This document shows, one piece after another, positions 1 to 8,576 of a stretch of 64,000 bases of DNA (positions are counted from its first letter, which is position 1; every line of letters starts with the position of its first letter). Made by a program: the position numbers and the translations under genes. Below the pieces are notes generated by a model that saw only the letters and a list, made by a program, of their open reading frames with translations, was not told the DNA's origin and did no database searches. The DNA is from Oryzicola mucosus (GTDB lineage Bacteria > Pseudomonadota > Alphaproteobacteria > Rhizobiales > Rhizobiaceae): the NCBI RefSeq assembly GCF_014534685.1, contig NZ_JACVVX010000002.1:186001-250000 (forward strand), given 5' to 3'.

Positions 1-307
1 CGCGGCGGGTGTTGCCGTCCAGGCTGGAGTTGAACAGCTTTTTGGGATCGTCCAGCGAAGCGCCCTTGGCGAAGGTCAGTTTCACGACCGACTTGTAGGT
101 CTCGCCGGTGCAGAGAATGCCGGAGTGCTCCCACACCGGAACGCCGCGCCACTTCCATGTCTCGACAACCTCCGGGTCGGCCCGCCTGATGAGGGCGCGG
201 ACGCGGGCGAGGGTTTCGCCGCGCCAGTCGCCCAGCTCCTCTATCCGCGCATCGATACGGTGCGAGGCGGAGGGTTCGGTTTCATTCGTTGCCGGTTTGG
301 TCGGCAT
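1..307 (-). CDS. DUF1801 domain protein, 3' end cut by window edge
   Basis: Partial gene running off the left edge; about 102 residues are visible from the ATG at 307. The N-terminus is a short charged tail, followed by a DUF1801-like core: a helix ending in ALIRRADPEVVETWKW, then the GVPVW, TYKSVVKLTFAKGASL and DDPKKLF segments that resemble the strands of this fold. DUF1801 proteins (YdhG/YjbR-like relatives) are small soluble proteins without a proven biochemical role. It lies 22 bases downstream of a second DUF1801 gene on the same strand, so the two are probably co-transcribed paralogues. The C-terminus cannot be judged. Confidence 0.8.
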   Translation of the reverse strand, partial: MPTKPATNETEPSASHRIDARIEELGDWRGETLARVRALIRRADPEVVETWKWRGVPVWEHSGILCTGETYKSVVKLTFAKGASLDDPKKLFNSSLDGNTRR

Positions 308-329
308 GATGTCGCTCCCAATTTCAAAG

Positions 330-782
330 TCACATTTTTTCGCCGGGCAGTCGGCTCGCCTGTGTCACCCAGTCGGTGAATTGAGTCTCGTCGATGGCCT
401 CGTTCTCATGGATGTCGAGATAGCGGACATCCTTCTGCTTGGAGGCTCCGGGCGGCACGGGCTGCAGGGATGCGCCGCGGAAGAACGCCACCTTCACGTA
501 TTTCGTGAAGCAGTGCATGCTCATGAACCAGCCTTGGCCCTCAATGCCATAAAACGGCGAATTCCATTTCACGGCCTTGCTAACCTGGGGAACAGCGCGG
601 ACGATCAGCGCATCGATTTGCTGCCCGATATCGCGTTTCCAGCCCGGCATGGCGGCGATATAGGCCTGCACCGGTTCGTCGCCATAGCCCTTGGCGATTT
701 GAGGATTGCCGCCCGACAGCAGAACCGGCTCGTCGGGCTTTTTGTTTGCAGACTTCGCCGGCTTTCCGGATGGTTCCTTCAT
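330..782 (-). CDS. DUF1801 domain protein
   Basis: A complete 150-residue soluble protein. The first 30 residues are Lys/Pro/Ser-rich and probably disordered. The core from about residue 38 (VQAYIAAMPGWKRDIGQQID) matches the DUF1801 pattern, with the conserved AVKWNSPFYG turn and the VKVAFFRGASL strand. It has no signal peptide, membrane segment or catalytic motif I can name. It is the upstream member of a two-gene DUF1801 unit with the gene ending the window. It is transcribed away from the thiamine operon, so the 280 bases to its right hold both promoters. Function unknown. Confidence 0.85.
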   Translation of the reverse strand: MKEPSGKPAKSANKKPDEPVLLSGGNPQIAKGYGDEPVQAYIAAMPGWKRDIGQQIDALIVRAVPQVSKAVKWNSPFYGIEGQGWFMSMHCFTKYVKVAFFRGASLQPVPPGASKQKDVRYLDIHENEAIDETQFTDWVTQASRLPGEKM

Positions 783-902
783 CGGTGGTCCTCCAACTGG
801 CCTGCAAACATATCACCGCCAGACAGTTGCCTCCAGGCTTCGGGCGTGAGCGAATGCTTTTGCACCGCTTGACAGCACAGTCTTCGCCGCTATTGTCCGG
901 CC

Positions 903-990
903 CATCCGAGGGGTGCACCGAACGGTGCTGAGATGGCGTGGAGCCGGACCCTTGAACCTGATCCGGGTCATGCCGGCGTAGGAACGGAAC
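903..990 (+). promoter_or_regulatory. TPP (THI element) riboswitch
   Basis: The conserved TPP aptamer core is directly readable: a GAGGGGTGC arm at 909-916, the CTGAGATGG segment at 928-936, then ACCCTTGAACCTGAT at 949-963 and the 3' part GGGTCATGCCGGCGTAGG ending near 982. A short P1 closure, TCCG (905-908) with CGGA (985-988), is visible. It lies directly upstream of thiX, so thiamine pyrophosphate should switch off the whole thiXYMED operon. The gap to the first gene (about 70 bases) is too short and structured to separate a transcriptional from a translational expression platform by eye. Confidence 0.95.
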
Positions 991-1063
991 TAGGGTTTCT
1001 CCCGCACTTCTGGCTCTTTCCGCCATGCACCGGGTCTTCTGGCGAAAGCCTGAAGGGACTGAG

Positions 1064-1915
1064 GTGGGAAGACCGTTTGACCCGACCAGACGCTCCGCAT
1101 TGCCCATGGCGCTGGGCCTGGGCCGTGTTGCGCAGGCTGTGGCCGGCGGGTTGCTGGCGGTGCTCCTGATCTGGCAGCTCGCAATCTGGCTGTTTGCGCC
1201 GCCCGCCTTCATTTTGCCCGCGCCGGCCGCCGTTGCCGCCCAACTGGTGCTGCGCGCGGAGTTTCTTGCCCGCAACGCCGTGCTCACCTTCTCCGAAGCC
1301 TGCCTCGGCCTGTTGGCGGGCACGCTGGCGGGTGCGCTTGTGGCCATCGGCATCGCAGCGCTGCCGCGCATCGGCAGCGTCGTCTGGCCGCTGGTGCTGG
1401 TGCTGCAGGCGCTGCCGGTCTTCGCCATCGCGCCGCTTCTGGTCATCTGGTTCGGCTTCGGCATGGCGTCGAAAGTGGTGATGACGTCGCTGATCGTCTT
1501 CTTTCCCGTCGCCTCCGCCTTTGCCGACGGCATCCGCCGCACCGACCGCGCCGTGCTCGATGCCTGCGCGCTGACCCCTGCCAGCCCGCTTCAGGTGCTG
1601 CGTCTCATCCGCGTGCCGCTGGCGCTGCCCTATTTCGTCTCTGGCGTGAAGGTCGCCGCCCCGCTCGCGCCGCTGGGCGCGGTGGTGGGCGAGTGGGTCG
1701 GCTCGGCGGGCGGTCTCGGCTTCGTCATGCTGCAGGCCAATGCCCGCATGCAGACGGCTGAGGTCTTTGCCGCGCTGGTGTTCATCGCGGTTCTCACGCT
1801 CGTGCTTCGCGCACTGGTCGATGCCGTCACCGCCCCGCTTGCGCCCTGGGCGCGCGAGACCGCGCCCGAACGCGCCTCCCGTTTCATCATGCCTCGAAAG
1901 GAAATTTCCACGTGA
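1064..1915 (+). CDS. thiX: ABC transporter permease for thiamine precursor (HMP-type)
   Basis: An inner-membrane permease of the SsuC/TauC-like binding-protein-dependent class. It has about six hydrophobic segments and the cytoplasmic coupling loop (DACALTPASPLQVLRLIRVPLALP) that docks an ATPase, with the typical APLGAVVGEWVG segment after it. I chose the GTG at 1064 because AAGGGA lies 6-8 bases upstream; an in-frame ATG at 1106 and an upstream ATG at 1025 are alternatives, and 1025 would fall close to the riboswitch. It follows a TPP riboswitch and overlaps thiY at GTGA, so it very likely imports a pyrimidine thiamine precursor. No ATPase gene is next to it. Confidence 0.85.
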   Translation: MGRPFDPTRRSALPMALGLGRVAQAVAGGLLAVLLIWQLAIWLFAPPAFILPAPAAVAAQLVLRAEFLARNAVLTFSEACLGLLAGTLAGALVAIGIAALPRIGSVVWPLVLVLQALPVFAIAPLLVIWFGFGMASKVVMTSLIVFFPVASAFADGIRRTDRAVLDACALTPASPLQVLRLIRVPLALPYFVSGVKVAAPLAPLGAVVGEWVGSAGGLGFVMLQANARMQTAEVFAALVFIAVLTLVLRALVDAVTAPLAPWARETAPERASRFIMPRKEIST

Positions 1916-2853
1916 TCCGTGCTCTTGCCCTTGCCGCCGGCCTCGCCGTCGCCGCACTCCCCACGCCGGCCTCGGCGGCCGACAAACTGTCGGTGCTGCT
2001 CGAATGGTTCGTCAATCCCGACCATGCGCCACTGGTGGTGGCACAGGAGCTCGGCTATTTCGCCGACGAAGGGCTGGAGGTCGAGCTGACCCCGCCGGCC
2101 GATCCATCCGCGCCGCCGCGCCTGGTCGCGGCGGGACAGGCCGACATTGCCGTGCATTACCAGCCCAATCTCTATCTCGACGTCGATGCCGGCCTGCCGC
2201 TGGTGCGGTTCGGCACGCTGGTCGAAACCCCGCTCAACACGCTGACGGTGCTGGCTGACGGTCCGATCAAGGCGCTGGCCGACCTCAAGGGCAAGACGGT
2301 CGGCTTTTCGGTCGCCGGCTTCGAGGATGCGATGCTGGGCCAGATGCTGAAGGGTGCCGGGCTGTCGAAGGACGACGTCAAACTGGTCAATGTCAATTTC
2401 TCGCTGTCGCCCTCGCTGATCGCCGGCAAGGTCGATGCCACCATTGGTGGCTTCCGCAATTTCGAGCTGGCGCAGATGCACATCGAGGGCCATGAGGGCC
2501 TAGCCTTTTACCCCGAAGAGCACGGCGTACCGGCCTATGACGAGCTGATCTTTGTCACCCGCACGGAACTGGCTGCCGACCCGCGCCTGCCGCGCTTCCT
2601 GACGGCGGTGGAAAAAGGGGCGATCTGGCTGACCAACCATCCCGACGAGGCGTGGAAACTGTTCGTCAAGGCGCATCCCGACCTTGACGACGACCTTAAC
2701 AGGCAGGCCTGGGCTGCGACACTGCCGCGCTTCGCCAAGCGGCCCGCGGCGCTGGATAGGGGGCGGTATGAGCGCTTCGGCGCCTTCCTGCGGGAACAAG
2801 GGCTGATCAGGGCAGCGCCCGCCGTGGACGAAATCGCGGTGAGCCTGCCATGA
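1912..2853 (+). CDS. thiY: Thiamine-precursor ABC transporter substrate-binding protein (NMT1/THI5-like)
   Basis: A 313-residue periplasmic binding protein. It starts at a GTG that overlaps the thiX stop codon. Residues 1-22 form a Sec signal peptide with an ASA cleavage site. The mature part opens with the NMT1/THI5 pattern LSVLLEWFVNPDHAPLVVAQ, followed by GYFADEGLEVEL and GQADIAVHYQPNLYL, typical of ThiY proteins that bind formylaminopyrimidine or HMP. Family membership is clear; the exact ligand is inferred from the riboswitch and thiMED context. It overlaps thiM by four bases, so the genes are translationally coupled. Confidence 0.9.
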   Translation: MIRALALAAGLAVAALPTPASAADKLSVLLEWFVNPDHAPLVVAQELGYFADEGLEVELTPPADPSAPPRLVAAGQADIAVHYQPNLYLDVDAGLPLVRFGTLVETPLNTLTVLADGPIKALADLKGKTVGFSVAGFEDAMLGQMLKGAGLSKDDVKLVNVNFSLSPSLIAGKVDATIGGFRNFELAQMHIEGHEGLAFYPEEHGVPAYDELIFVTRTELAADPRLPRFLTAVEKGAIWLTNHPDEAWKLFVKAHPDLDDDLNRQAWAATLPRFAKRPAALDRGRYERFGAFLREQGLIRAAPAVDEIAVSLP

Positions 2854-3596
2854 CGCCAGCGGATATCGTCGAGACCGCATCGCGCTGCCTTTCGGAGATC
2901 AGGCAGCGCAGCCCGCGCGTGCATTGCCTGACCAATACGGTGGTGCAGAAATTCATGGCCGACGGCCTGTCGGCTCTCGGAGCCCATCCTTCGATGACGT
3001 CGAGCATCGACGAGGTCGCATCCTTCGTCGCCCGCACCGACATCATGGTGATCAATCTCGGCACGCTCGACCCGGCGCGGCGCGAGTCGAGCGGCGTCGC
3101 GGTGGCAGAGGCGCGCAGGCTCGGCAGACGCTGGGTGCTCGATCCGGTGCATTGCAACCTGTCCGACCTGCGGCTGGCTTTTGCCCGCGAGCTCATCGAC
3201 GCCGGTCCTGCCGTGGTGCGCGGCAACCATGCCGAAATGGCGGCCATCTCAGCGCTGCCGGACAGCATCGTGCGGGTGGAGACCGGCGCGCGCGACACGA
3301 TCGGTTTCGGTGGCGCGACGATTGTCGTGTCGAACGGGCATCCGCTGATGGCGCAGGTCACCGGCACCGGCTGCCTGGCCGGCGGCGTGCTCGCAGCCTT
3401 CGTGGCCGTCGAACCCGACGCGATGAAAGCCGCCGCCGCCGCCATGACCGCCATCGGCGTCGCCGCGGAACTGGCGGCACCCTTCAGCCGCGGCCCCGGC
3501 ACCTTCGGTCCCGCGCTGCTCGATGCACTGGCCGCGCTTGATGCCGATGCCCTCCAAACCCATGCAAGGATCGACATTTCCCATGCCCAAGGTTGA
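2850..3596 (+). CDS. thiM: Hydroxyethylthiazole kinase
   Basis: A 248-residue ribokinase-fold enzyme that phosphorylates 4-methyl-5-hydroxyethylthiazole in the thiamine salvage pathway. Diagnostic segments are TNTVVQKFMADGLSALGAHPSM near the N-terminus (thiazole site), WVLDPVHCNLS, RGNHAEMAAIS, and the C-terminal anion-hole motif VTGTGCLAGGVLAAF. It starts four bases inside thiY and its end overlaps the start of thiE. It sits in a riboswitch-controlled salvage operon with thiE and thiD. It is slightly shorter than the usual 260-270 residues, but no core motif is missing. Confidence 0.93.
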   Translation: MTPADIVETASRCLSEIRQRSPRVHCLTNTVVQKFMADGLSALGAHPSMTSSIDEVASFVARTDIMVINLGTLDPARRESSGVAVAEARRLGRRWVLDPVHCNLSDLRLAFARELIDAGPAVVRGNHAEMAAISALPDSIVRVETGARDTIGFGGATIVVSNGHPLMAQVTGTGCLAGGVLAAFVAVEPDAMKAAAAAMTAIGVAAELAAPFSRGPGTFGPALLDALAALDADALQTHARIDISHAQG

Positions 3597-4245
3597 TTAT
3601 CGCCTCAACGCCCTGGTCGACGCCGACAATCTCGACCCCGCCCGCCTGGCGGCGCTTGCGCGCACCGCCGCCGAGAACGGCGCAACTTTGATCCAGTATC
3701 GCGACAAAACAGCGCCGACGCGGGTGATGGTCGAGCGCGCCCGCGCCATCCATGCCGCGCTCGCCGGCACCGGCGTGCCGCTGGTGGTCAACGACCGCAT
3801 CGATGTGGCGCTGGCAGCTGACGTCGAGGGCGTGCATCTCGGCCGCGAGGACATGCTCTGCGAAGATGCGCGCCGCCTGCTTGGACCGGGTGCGATCATC
3901 GGCCTGACGGTCAAGAACGATGGGGATGCCGATGCGGCGGCGCAGTCTTCCGCCGATTATGCCTGCATCGGCGGGGTGTTTGCGACCATCTCCAAGACCA
4001 ATCCCGACGCTCCGGTGGGGCTGGCGGGCCTGTCGGCGCTTTCGACGCGCATCCGTGCCATGCGGCCCGACCTGCCCATCGGAGCGATTGCCGGCATCGA
4101 TCTGCAGACCGCGCCGCAGGCGATTTCAGCCGGGGCCGATGGGGTCGCGGTGATCTCAGCGATTTTCCGTGCCGCCGATCCGGCGCAGGCCACGCGCGAA
4201 CTGCGCAACGCGGTCGATCTTGCTTTGAAGGAGCGCGGCGCATGA
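3583..4245 (+). CDS. thiE: Thiamine-phosphate synthase
   Basis: A TIM-barrel enzyme joining HMP-PP and thiazole phosphate into thiamine phosphate. I chose the ATG at 3583 (AAGGATCG upstream); this overlaps thiM by 14 bases and gives 220 residues. Visible family features are LIQYRDKTAPTR (pyrophosphate contact), GVPLVVNDRIDVALA, GVHLGRED and GADGVAVISAIF. The usual VGPIFPTTTK stretch is replaced by IGGVFATISKTNPDAPVGL, as in the ThiE variants of alphaproteobacterial salvage operons. It overlaps thiD at ATGA. Confidence 0.92.
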   Translation: MPKVDYRLNALVDADNLDPARLAALARTAAENGATLIQYRDKTAPTRVMVERARAIHAALAGTGVPLVVNDRIDVALAADVEGVHLGREDMLCEDARRLLGPGAIIGLTVKNDGDADAAAQSSADYACIGGVFATISKTNPDAPVGLAGLSALSTRIRAMRPDLPIGAIAGIDLQTAPQAISAGADGVAVISAIFRAADPAQATRELRNAVDLALKERGA

Positions 4246-5054
4246 CGGCGATTGCGCTCACCATTGCGGGGTCGGACAGCGGCGGCGGCGCCGGCATCCA
4301 GGCCGATATCAAGACCTTTTCAGCGCTCGGCGTCTATGGCGCCTCGGCGCTGACGGCTGTCACCGCGCAGAACACGCTCGGCGTGTCGGCCATCGAGGAC
4401 ATCTCGCCCAACATGGTCGCGGCCCAGATCGAGGCTGTTCTGTCGGACCTCGATGTCGGTGCGATCAAGATCGGCATGGTCTCGCGCGTCGCCACCATCG
4501 AGGCCATCGCCGATGCCTTGGCTTATGTGACCGTGCCCATCGTCGTCGACCCGGTGATGGTGGCGACATCGGGCCACGCGCTGCTGCAGCCGGACGCCGT
4601 CGAGACCTTGCGGCGAAGGCTTCTGCCGCAGGCTGCCATCGTCACGCCCAACCTGCCCGAGGCGGCACTTCTGACGGGTGAGCCGTTGGCTGCCGATGAG
4701 GCGGCAATGCTGCGCCAGGCGCGGGCTATCGCGGCGATGGGAGCGAGATCCGTGCTGGTCAAGGGCGGGCACGGGTCGGACCGAGACAGCACCGACCTGC
4801 TGTTCGACGGCAAGACGGTGCATCGTTTCGTGAGACCTCGGCTGGCCACGCGCAACGACCATGGTACGGGATGCACGCTGGCCGCCGCCATCACGGCCGA
4901 ACTGGCCAAGGGGGCTGCGCTCGAGGCTGCGGTGGGCACGGCGAAAACCTATCTGCACGATGCGCTCGTGGCATCCGGGACGCTGACCGTCGGCAAGGGC
5001 AGGGGGCCGGTGCATCATTTCCACCGCTGGTGGGACAAGGGCGCCGCGCTTTAG
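4242..5054 (+). CDS. thiD: Bifunctional hydroxymethylpyrimidine kinase / phosphomethylpyrimidine kinase
   Basis: A 270-residue ribokinase-family enzyme that phosphorylates HMP twice to HMP-PP. The signature N-terminus IAGSDSGGGAGIQADIKTF, the switch region VTAQNTLGV, VVDPVMVATSGHALL and the C-terminal catalytic loop NDHGTGCTLAAAI are all intact. It is the last gene of the thiXYMED unit and starts inside thiE. Together thiM, thiE and thiD make TPP precursors from salvaged thiazole and pyrimidine without the de novo genes thiC or thiG, which are absent here. Confidence 0.94.
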   Translation: MTAIALTIAGSDSGGGAGIQADIKTFSALGVYGASALTAVTAQNTLGVSAIEDISPNMVAAQIEAVLSDLDVGAIKIGMVSRVATIEAIADALAYVTVPIVVDPVMVATSGHALLQPDAVETLRRRLLPQAAIVTPNLPEAALLTGEPLAADEAAMLRQARAIAAMGARSVLVKGGHGSDRDSTDLLFDGKTVHRFVRPRLATRNDHGTGCTLAAAITAELAKGAALEAAVGTAKTYLHDALVASGTLTVGKGRGPVHHFHRWWDKGAAL

Positions 5055-5165
5055 ACATCCCGGCAAGGACGGTGGTGCTGCGTGATTGCGGCGCTGCGGG
5101 CTTGAGTTCGCTTTTTCGGATCGCTATGTCGGGCGCGTACGGAATGGACAGGGATCGGAACCATC

Positions 5166-6119
5166 ATGACGCCGCGCATTGCAGTGCTGGGATGCGGATA
5201 CTGGGGCAGCAACCACATCCGCACCCTCAAGGGGCTTGGCGCGCTGGCCGCCGTTTCCGATGTCCATCTCGAACGCGCCGAGGCGAAGGCCGCCGAACAT
5301 GGCTGCCTCGCGCTGACCCCTGACGCGCTTATCGCCAGTCCCGACATCGACGCCATCGTCCTGGCCCTGCCGGCGCAGTTTCATGCCGACTATGCCGAAC
5401 GCGCGGTCAAGGCGGGTAAGGACGTGCTGGTGGAGAAGCCCATCGCGCTGACGGTGGCGGATGCCGAGCGGGCGGTGCAGGCTGCGCGCGACGCCGGCCG
5501 CGTCTTCATGGTCGGCCATATCCTGCGCTTCCACCCGGCATTCGAGGGGCTGAAGGCGCTGGCCGACAGCGGCGAGCTGGGCAAGGTCGGCTACATCCAT
5601 TCGCACCGGCTGGGGCTTGGGAAGTTCCATACGGAAAACGACGCGCTGTGGGATCTCGCGCCACATGACCTGTCGATGATCCTCGCCATTACAACAACCG
5701 AGCCGGTAACGGTGAGCGGCGAGGGGGCGGCGCTGGTCGATCATCTCAGCGACTTCGCCCATGTCCACATGACGTTTCCCGATGGCGTGCGCGGCCATGT
5801 CTTTGCCTCGCGCCTCAACGCCTATCGCGAGCGCCGGATCGCGGTGGTCGGCGACAAGGCGATGGCCGTGTTCGACGACATCGAGCCCTGGGAGCGCAAG
5901 CTTGCCATCTATCGCCACAAGGTCTGGCGCGAGGACAATGGCCACGCTTTCACCTGGGCCGATCCCGAATATCTGCCGGTCGAGCCTGCCATGTCGCTGA
6001 CGCGCGAACTGGAGCATTTCATCCACTGCATCCAGACGCGCGAAGAACCGCGCACCGGCGGCCAGGAAGCTATCGCCGTGTTGCGGATTTTGACGCAAGG
6101 CTCCGTGACGCACGGGTAA
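5166..6119 (+). CDS. Gfo/Idh/MocA family NAD(P)-dependent oxidoreductase
   Basis: A 317-residue soluble dehydrogenase. The N-terminal Rossmann fold shows VLGCGYWGSNHIRTLK (GxGxxG type), the family EKP motif is at about residue 95 (VLVEKPIALT), and the active-site region DLAPHDLSMIL follows HRLGLGKFHTENDALW. The latter segment resembles sugar-nucleotide dehydrogenases of surface-polysaccharide pathways, but no polysaccharide genes are nearby, so the substrate is open. It is separated from thiD by 111 bases and is followed by a perfect palindromic repeat; it is probably its own unit. Confidence 0.85.
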   Translation: MTPRIAVLGCGYWGSNHIRTLKGLGALAAVSDVHLERAEAKAAEHGCLALTPDALIASPDIDAIVLALPAQFHADYAERAVKAGKDVLVEKPIALTVADAERAVQAARDAGRVFMVGHILRFHPAFEGLKALADSGELGKVGYIHSHRLGLGKFHTENDALWDLAPHDLSMILAITTTEPVTVSGEGAALVDHLSDFAHVHMTFPDGVRGHVFASRLNAYRERRIAVVGDKAMAVFDDIEPWERKLAIYRHKVWREDNGHAFTWADPEYLPVEPAMSLTRELEHFIHCIQTREEPRTGGQEAIAVLRILTQGSVTHG

Positions 6120-6205
6120 GGCGTGTTGGGACGGGGCCGGGTTGGCCGTTGTCAACAGAGGCAAACTGACCGGCTTTTGCTTGCGGACGGTACTCGCGTT
6201 CCTTC

Positions 6206-6274
6206 GCGCCCCCTCTGTCCTGCCGGACATCTCCCCCCATGCGGGGGAGATGTCCGGCAGGACAGAGGGGGCGC
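6206..6274. repeat. Family B palindromic repeat, perfect fold-back copy
   Basis: An inverted repeat whose arms (6206-6236 and 6244-6274) are exact complements, beginning GCGCCCCCTCTGTCCTGCCG and meeting at a short CCATGCG loop. The same arm sequence reappears at 44349-44510 and, in altered form, at 50389-50453, so it is a dispersed element. It lies between two convergent genes (the oxidoreductase and mnmA), where it could act as a transcription barrier or a mRNA 3' stabiliser. It carries no open frame. Confidence 0.85.
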
Positions 6275-6315
6275 CGTGGAGCAAATTGTTTACCTGTTTA
6301 CCGAGGCCGCGCTGC

Positions 6316-7509
6316 CTACTCCGCGGCCACCACATGCGTCGGCTTCCCAGCCAGCCGATTGAGCATGGCTTCCGCTTCGGCGCCGCGCTCGGAGCGCTCG
6401 ATGAAGCCGCCGCCGAAGACTCGGGCGTCGTTGCCTTCGTCGGAATAGAGCACGCAGGCCTGGCCCGGCGCGATGCCGGCTTCGCCTTCGGCCAGTTCGA
6501 CCCAGGTGGCGCCATCGCGGTGGTGAAGGCTGACGGGACGCGGCGGGCGCGACGAGCGCACCTTGGCGAACATTTCGATGCCCTGCGCGGGCGTGTCGGC
6601 AAGTGCGGTGTCGCCCAGCCAGTTCATATTGCGCAGGAAGATCTTGTGCGTTTCCAGCGCCTCGCGCGGGCCGACGACGACGCGGGCGCGCTCGGCGTCG
6701 AGATGCACGACATAGAGCGGTTCGCTCGAAGCGACGCCGATGCCGCGGCGCTGGCCGATGGTGAAGCGCAGGATGCCGTCATGCCGGCCCAGCACACGGC
6801 CGTCGATATGGACGATCTCGCCGGGATTGGCAGCCGTCGGCCTAAGTTTGGCGATGATGTCGGTGTACTTGCCCTGCGGGACGAAGCAGATGTCCTGGCT
6901 GTCCTGCTTGGCGGCAACGACCAGCCCCATGCGCTCGGCGGCGGCGCGCACGTCGGGCTTGGACATGCCGCCCAGGGGAAAGCGCAGATAGTCGATCTGC
7001 TCCTGGGTGGTGGCGAACAGGAAATAGCTCTGGTCTCGGTCGGCATCGACCGGGCGATAGAGCGCGCGATGGGCGCCTTCCGCGCGGCTGCGGATGTAAT
7101 GGCCGGTGGCGAGCGCATCGGCGCCCAGTTCGCGGGCTGTGGCGAGAAGGTCGGCGAACTTGACCGTCTGGTTGCACGACACGCAAGGGATCGGCGTTTC
7201 GCCGGCCATGTAGCTTTCGGCGAACGGATCGATCACCGCCTCGCGAAACCGCTGCTCGTAGTCGAGCACGTAATGCGGGATGCCCAGCGTTTCGGAGACG
7301 CGGCGGGCGTCGGCGATGTCCTGGCCGGCGCAGCATGAGCCGGCGCGGTGGGTGGCTGCGCCATGATCGTAGAGCTGAAGGGTTACGCCGACGACGTCAT
7401 AGCCTTCCTGTTTCAGAAGGCCGGCGACGACGGAGGAGTCGACGCCGCCTGACATGGCGACAACGACACGCGTATCCTCGGGGCGGCCGGGGAGATCGAG
7501 ACTGTTCAT
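6316..7509 (-). CDS. mnmA: tRNA-specific 2-thiouridylase MnmA
   Basis: A 397-residue cytosolic enzyme that adds sulfur to wobble U34 of tRNA(Lys/Glu/Gln). The PP-loop [22 protein letters not shown] lies near residue 17. The two catalytic cysteines are visible: one in [15 protein letters not shown] and the other in [13 protein letters not shown]. The ATG at 7509 is preferred over an upstream in-frame start because the extra residues do not fit the family and would overlap the promoter. A single-gene unit, convergent with the oxidoreductase. Confidence 0.96.
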   Translation of the reverse strand: MNSLDLPGRPEDTRVVVAMSGGVDSSVVAGLLKQEGYDVVGVTLQLYDHGAATHRAGSCCAGQDIADARRVSETLGIPHYVLDYEQRFREAVIDPFAESYMAGETPIPCVSCNQTVKFADLLATARELGADALATGHYIRSRAEGAHRALYRPVDADRDQSYFLFATTQEQIDYLRFPLGGMSKPDVRAAAERMGLVVAAKQDSQDICFVPQGKYTDIIAKLRPTAANPGEIVHIDGRVLGRHDGILRFTIGQRRGIGVASSEPLYVVHLDAERARVVVGPREALETHKIFLRNMNWLGDTALADTPAQGIEMFAKVRSSRPPRPVSLHHRDGATWVELAEGEAGIAPGQACVLYSDEGNDARVFGGGFIERSERGAEAEAMLNRLAGKPTHVVAAE

Positions 7510-7554
7510 TTCTGTGCACTTCCACTGTTCAAGGCAGGGGGTTGCGTAAGTGAC

Positions 7555-7583
7555 CTTATAGCAATCAAAAATGGTTTTTCCAA
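7555..7583 (-). promoter_or_regulatory. Predicted sigma70-type promoter of mnmA
   Basis: Reading the minus strand, TTGGAA (7583-7578) and TATAAG (7560-7555) are separated by 17 bases, about 45 bases upstream of the mnmA ATG. This is the best -35/-10 pair in the mnmA-sciP gap. Prediction by sequence only. Confidence 0.5.
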
Positions 7584-7891
7584 AGGCTAAAGGTCCGGCA
7601 CTCAATGCCAAGACCGGACCTGCAGGTCAAGGTACGGCTTGGGACCAATCGACATTCGTGGATCGGTTGCGGCGCGTGCCAACGCGGATTGTGGCGGCGT
7701 CGATGTACATCGACGACCGGATACGGGAATACAGGCAACGCCATAGTTTCCAGCAATCGTTAAAATCCAACTGAGCCGGATAACGTTCCGTTCATGAACG
7801 TTACTTTGCTCTTAGGAAGTGCTTAGGCAATTTTTAAAGCTGTGGCGTTAGTGTGGCGTCGGTAGGTCTTTGAGTTTTTGTAGAGAGTACG
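7584..7891. other. Intergenic region between mnmA and sciP
   Basis: About 310 bases without a supported gene. It should hold the sciP promoter. The clearest structure is the palindrome GTTCATGAAC with flanking AACGTT arms around 7779-7800. A 67-codon open frame from 7571 lacks a ribosome site, homology or codon signature and is not called. Confidence 0.5.
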
Positions 7892-8167
7892 ATGACCGAT
7901 CTGGTTAGACCGCGTGTGAAATATGTGATTGGGCCTGACGGCAGCCCTTTGACGATTGCCGACTTGCCGCCCACCAACACGCGGCGCTGGGTCATCCGCC
8001 GCAAGGCCGAAGTGGTCGCCGCCGTTCGCGGCGGGCTGCTCAGCCTCGACGAGGCGTGCCAGCGCTACAAGCTGACGACCGAGGAATTCCTGTCCTGGCA
8101 GGCTTCCATCGACGAATATGGGCTGGCGGGACTGCGCACGACCCGCATCCAGCAGTACCGCCACTAG
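7892..8167 (+). CDS. sciP: SciP-type DUF1153 protein, CtrA inhibitor
   Basis: A 91-residue DUF1153 protein. In Caulobacter, SciP binds CtrA and blocks its recruitment of RNA polymerase, restricting CtrA-activated genes in early cell-cycle stages. The visible core is KYVIGPDGSPLTIADLPP, then TRRWVIRRKAEVVAAV and a helix-turn-helix-like stretch GLLSLDEACQRYKLTTEEF followed by WQASIDEYGLAGLRTTR. Length and order match the family. It lies 1.2 kb from ctrA on the same strand with fliJ in between, the usual neighbourhood. A hairpin terminator follows. Confidence 0.92.
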   Translation: MTDLVRPRVKYVIGPDGSPLTIADLPPTNTRRWVIRRKAEVVAAVRGGLLSLDEACQRYKLTTEEFLSWQASIDEYGLAGLRTTRIQQYRH

Positions 8168-8185
8168 ATTTCATGGACATTTAAG

Positions 8186-8210
8186 AGGCTGGCAGCGATG
8201 CCGGCCTTTT
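8186..8210 (+). terminator. Intrinsic terminator after sciP
   Basis: AGGCTGGC pairs with GCCGGCCT (one G-U pair) around an AGCGAT loop, followed by TTTT, starting 18 bases past the sciP stop codon. Confidence 0.75.
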
Positions 8211-8286
8211 AAATGTGTGGGTACATGGTCGCGTACCAGACATGTCTTCATTGTCGTATGTGGGTTGCCCGACCAAGGTCGAAGCA

Positions 8287-8436
8287 CCCCCTCACCGGTT
8301 TGCTTCGCAAACCACCTCTCCCCCTGCCCGGAGGAGAGGAACCGCTGCCTTTGACCGCGCATCCTTCGCAGAGCCTGGGTTCCTCGCCCCCATGAAATGG
8401 GAGAGGTGCCGAGCGGAGCGGGGCGGTGAGGGGGGG
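8287..8436. repeat. Family A mosaic palindromic repeat, copy 1
   Basis: An approximately 150-base element in the sciP-fliJ gap. It begins CCCCCTCACCGGTTTGCTTC and ends GCGGTGAGGGGGG, with a left tip hairpin (GGTTTGCTTCGCAAACC) and a right tip of the GAGCGGAGCG type. The interior has the CTCTCCCC / GGGAGAGG arms and the GGGTTCCTCGCCCCCATG stretch shared with copies at 13020, 47608 and 56115. Non-coding; the rest of the 8211-8576 gap holds nothing I recognise. Confidence 0.8.
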
Positions 8437-8576
8437 CAGCCTCGCCAGCGGCTAAAACTCTCCATTCACTGGAGAGGATGCCGGCAGTCGCAACCGAGCA
8501 AACTACTTTTCAGCAACGCCCTTGGGCCCAGAGCTTCCGCTCCGGACCTGAAAGATATTCGCTCGTCGGCTTAAAC

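Noticed and set aside
7571-7774. 67-codon frame in the mnmA-sciP gap
   Set aside because: No ribosome site, no signal or domain, and it overlaps the predicted mnmA promoter.
7779-7800. GTTC-N7-GAAC as a LexA (SOS) box
   Set aside because: The alphaproteobacterial SOS box is a direct GTTC-N7-GTTC repeat; this is a palindrome and mnmA/sciP are not SOS genes.
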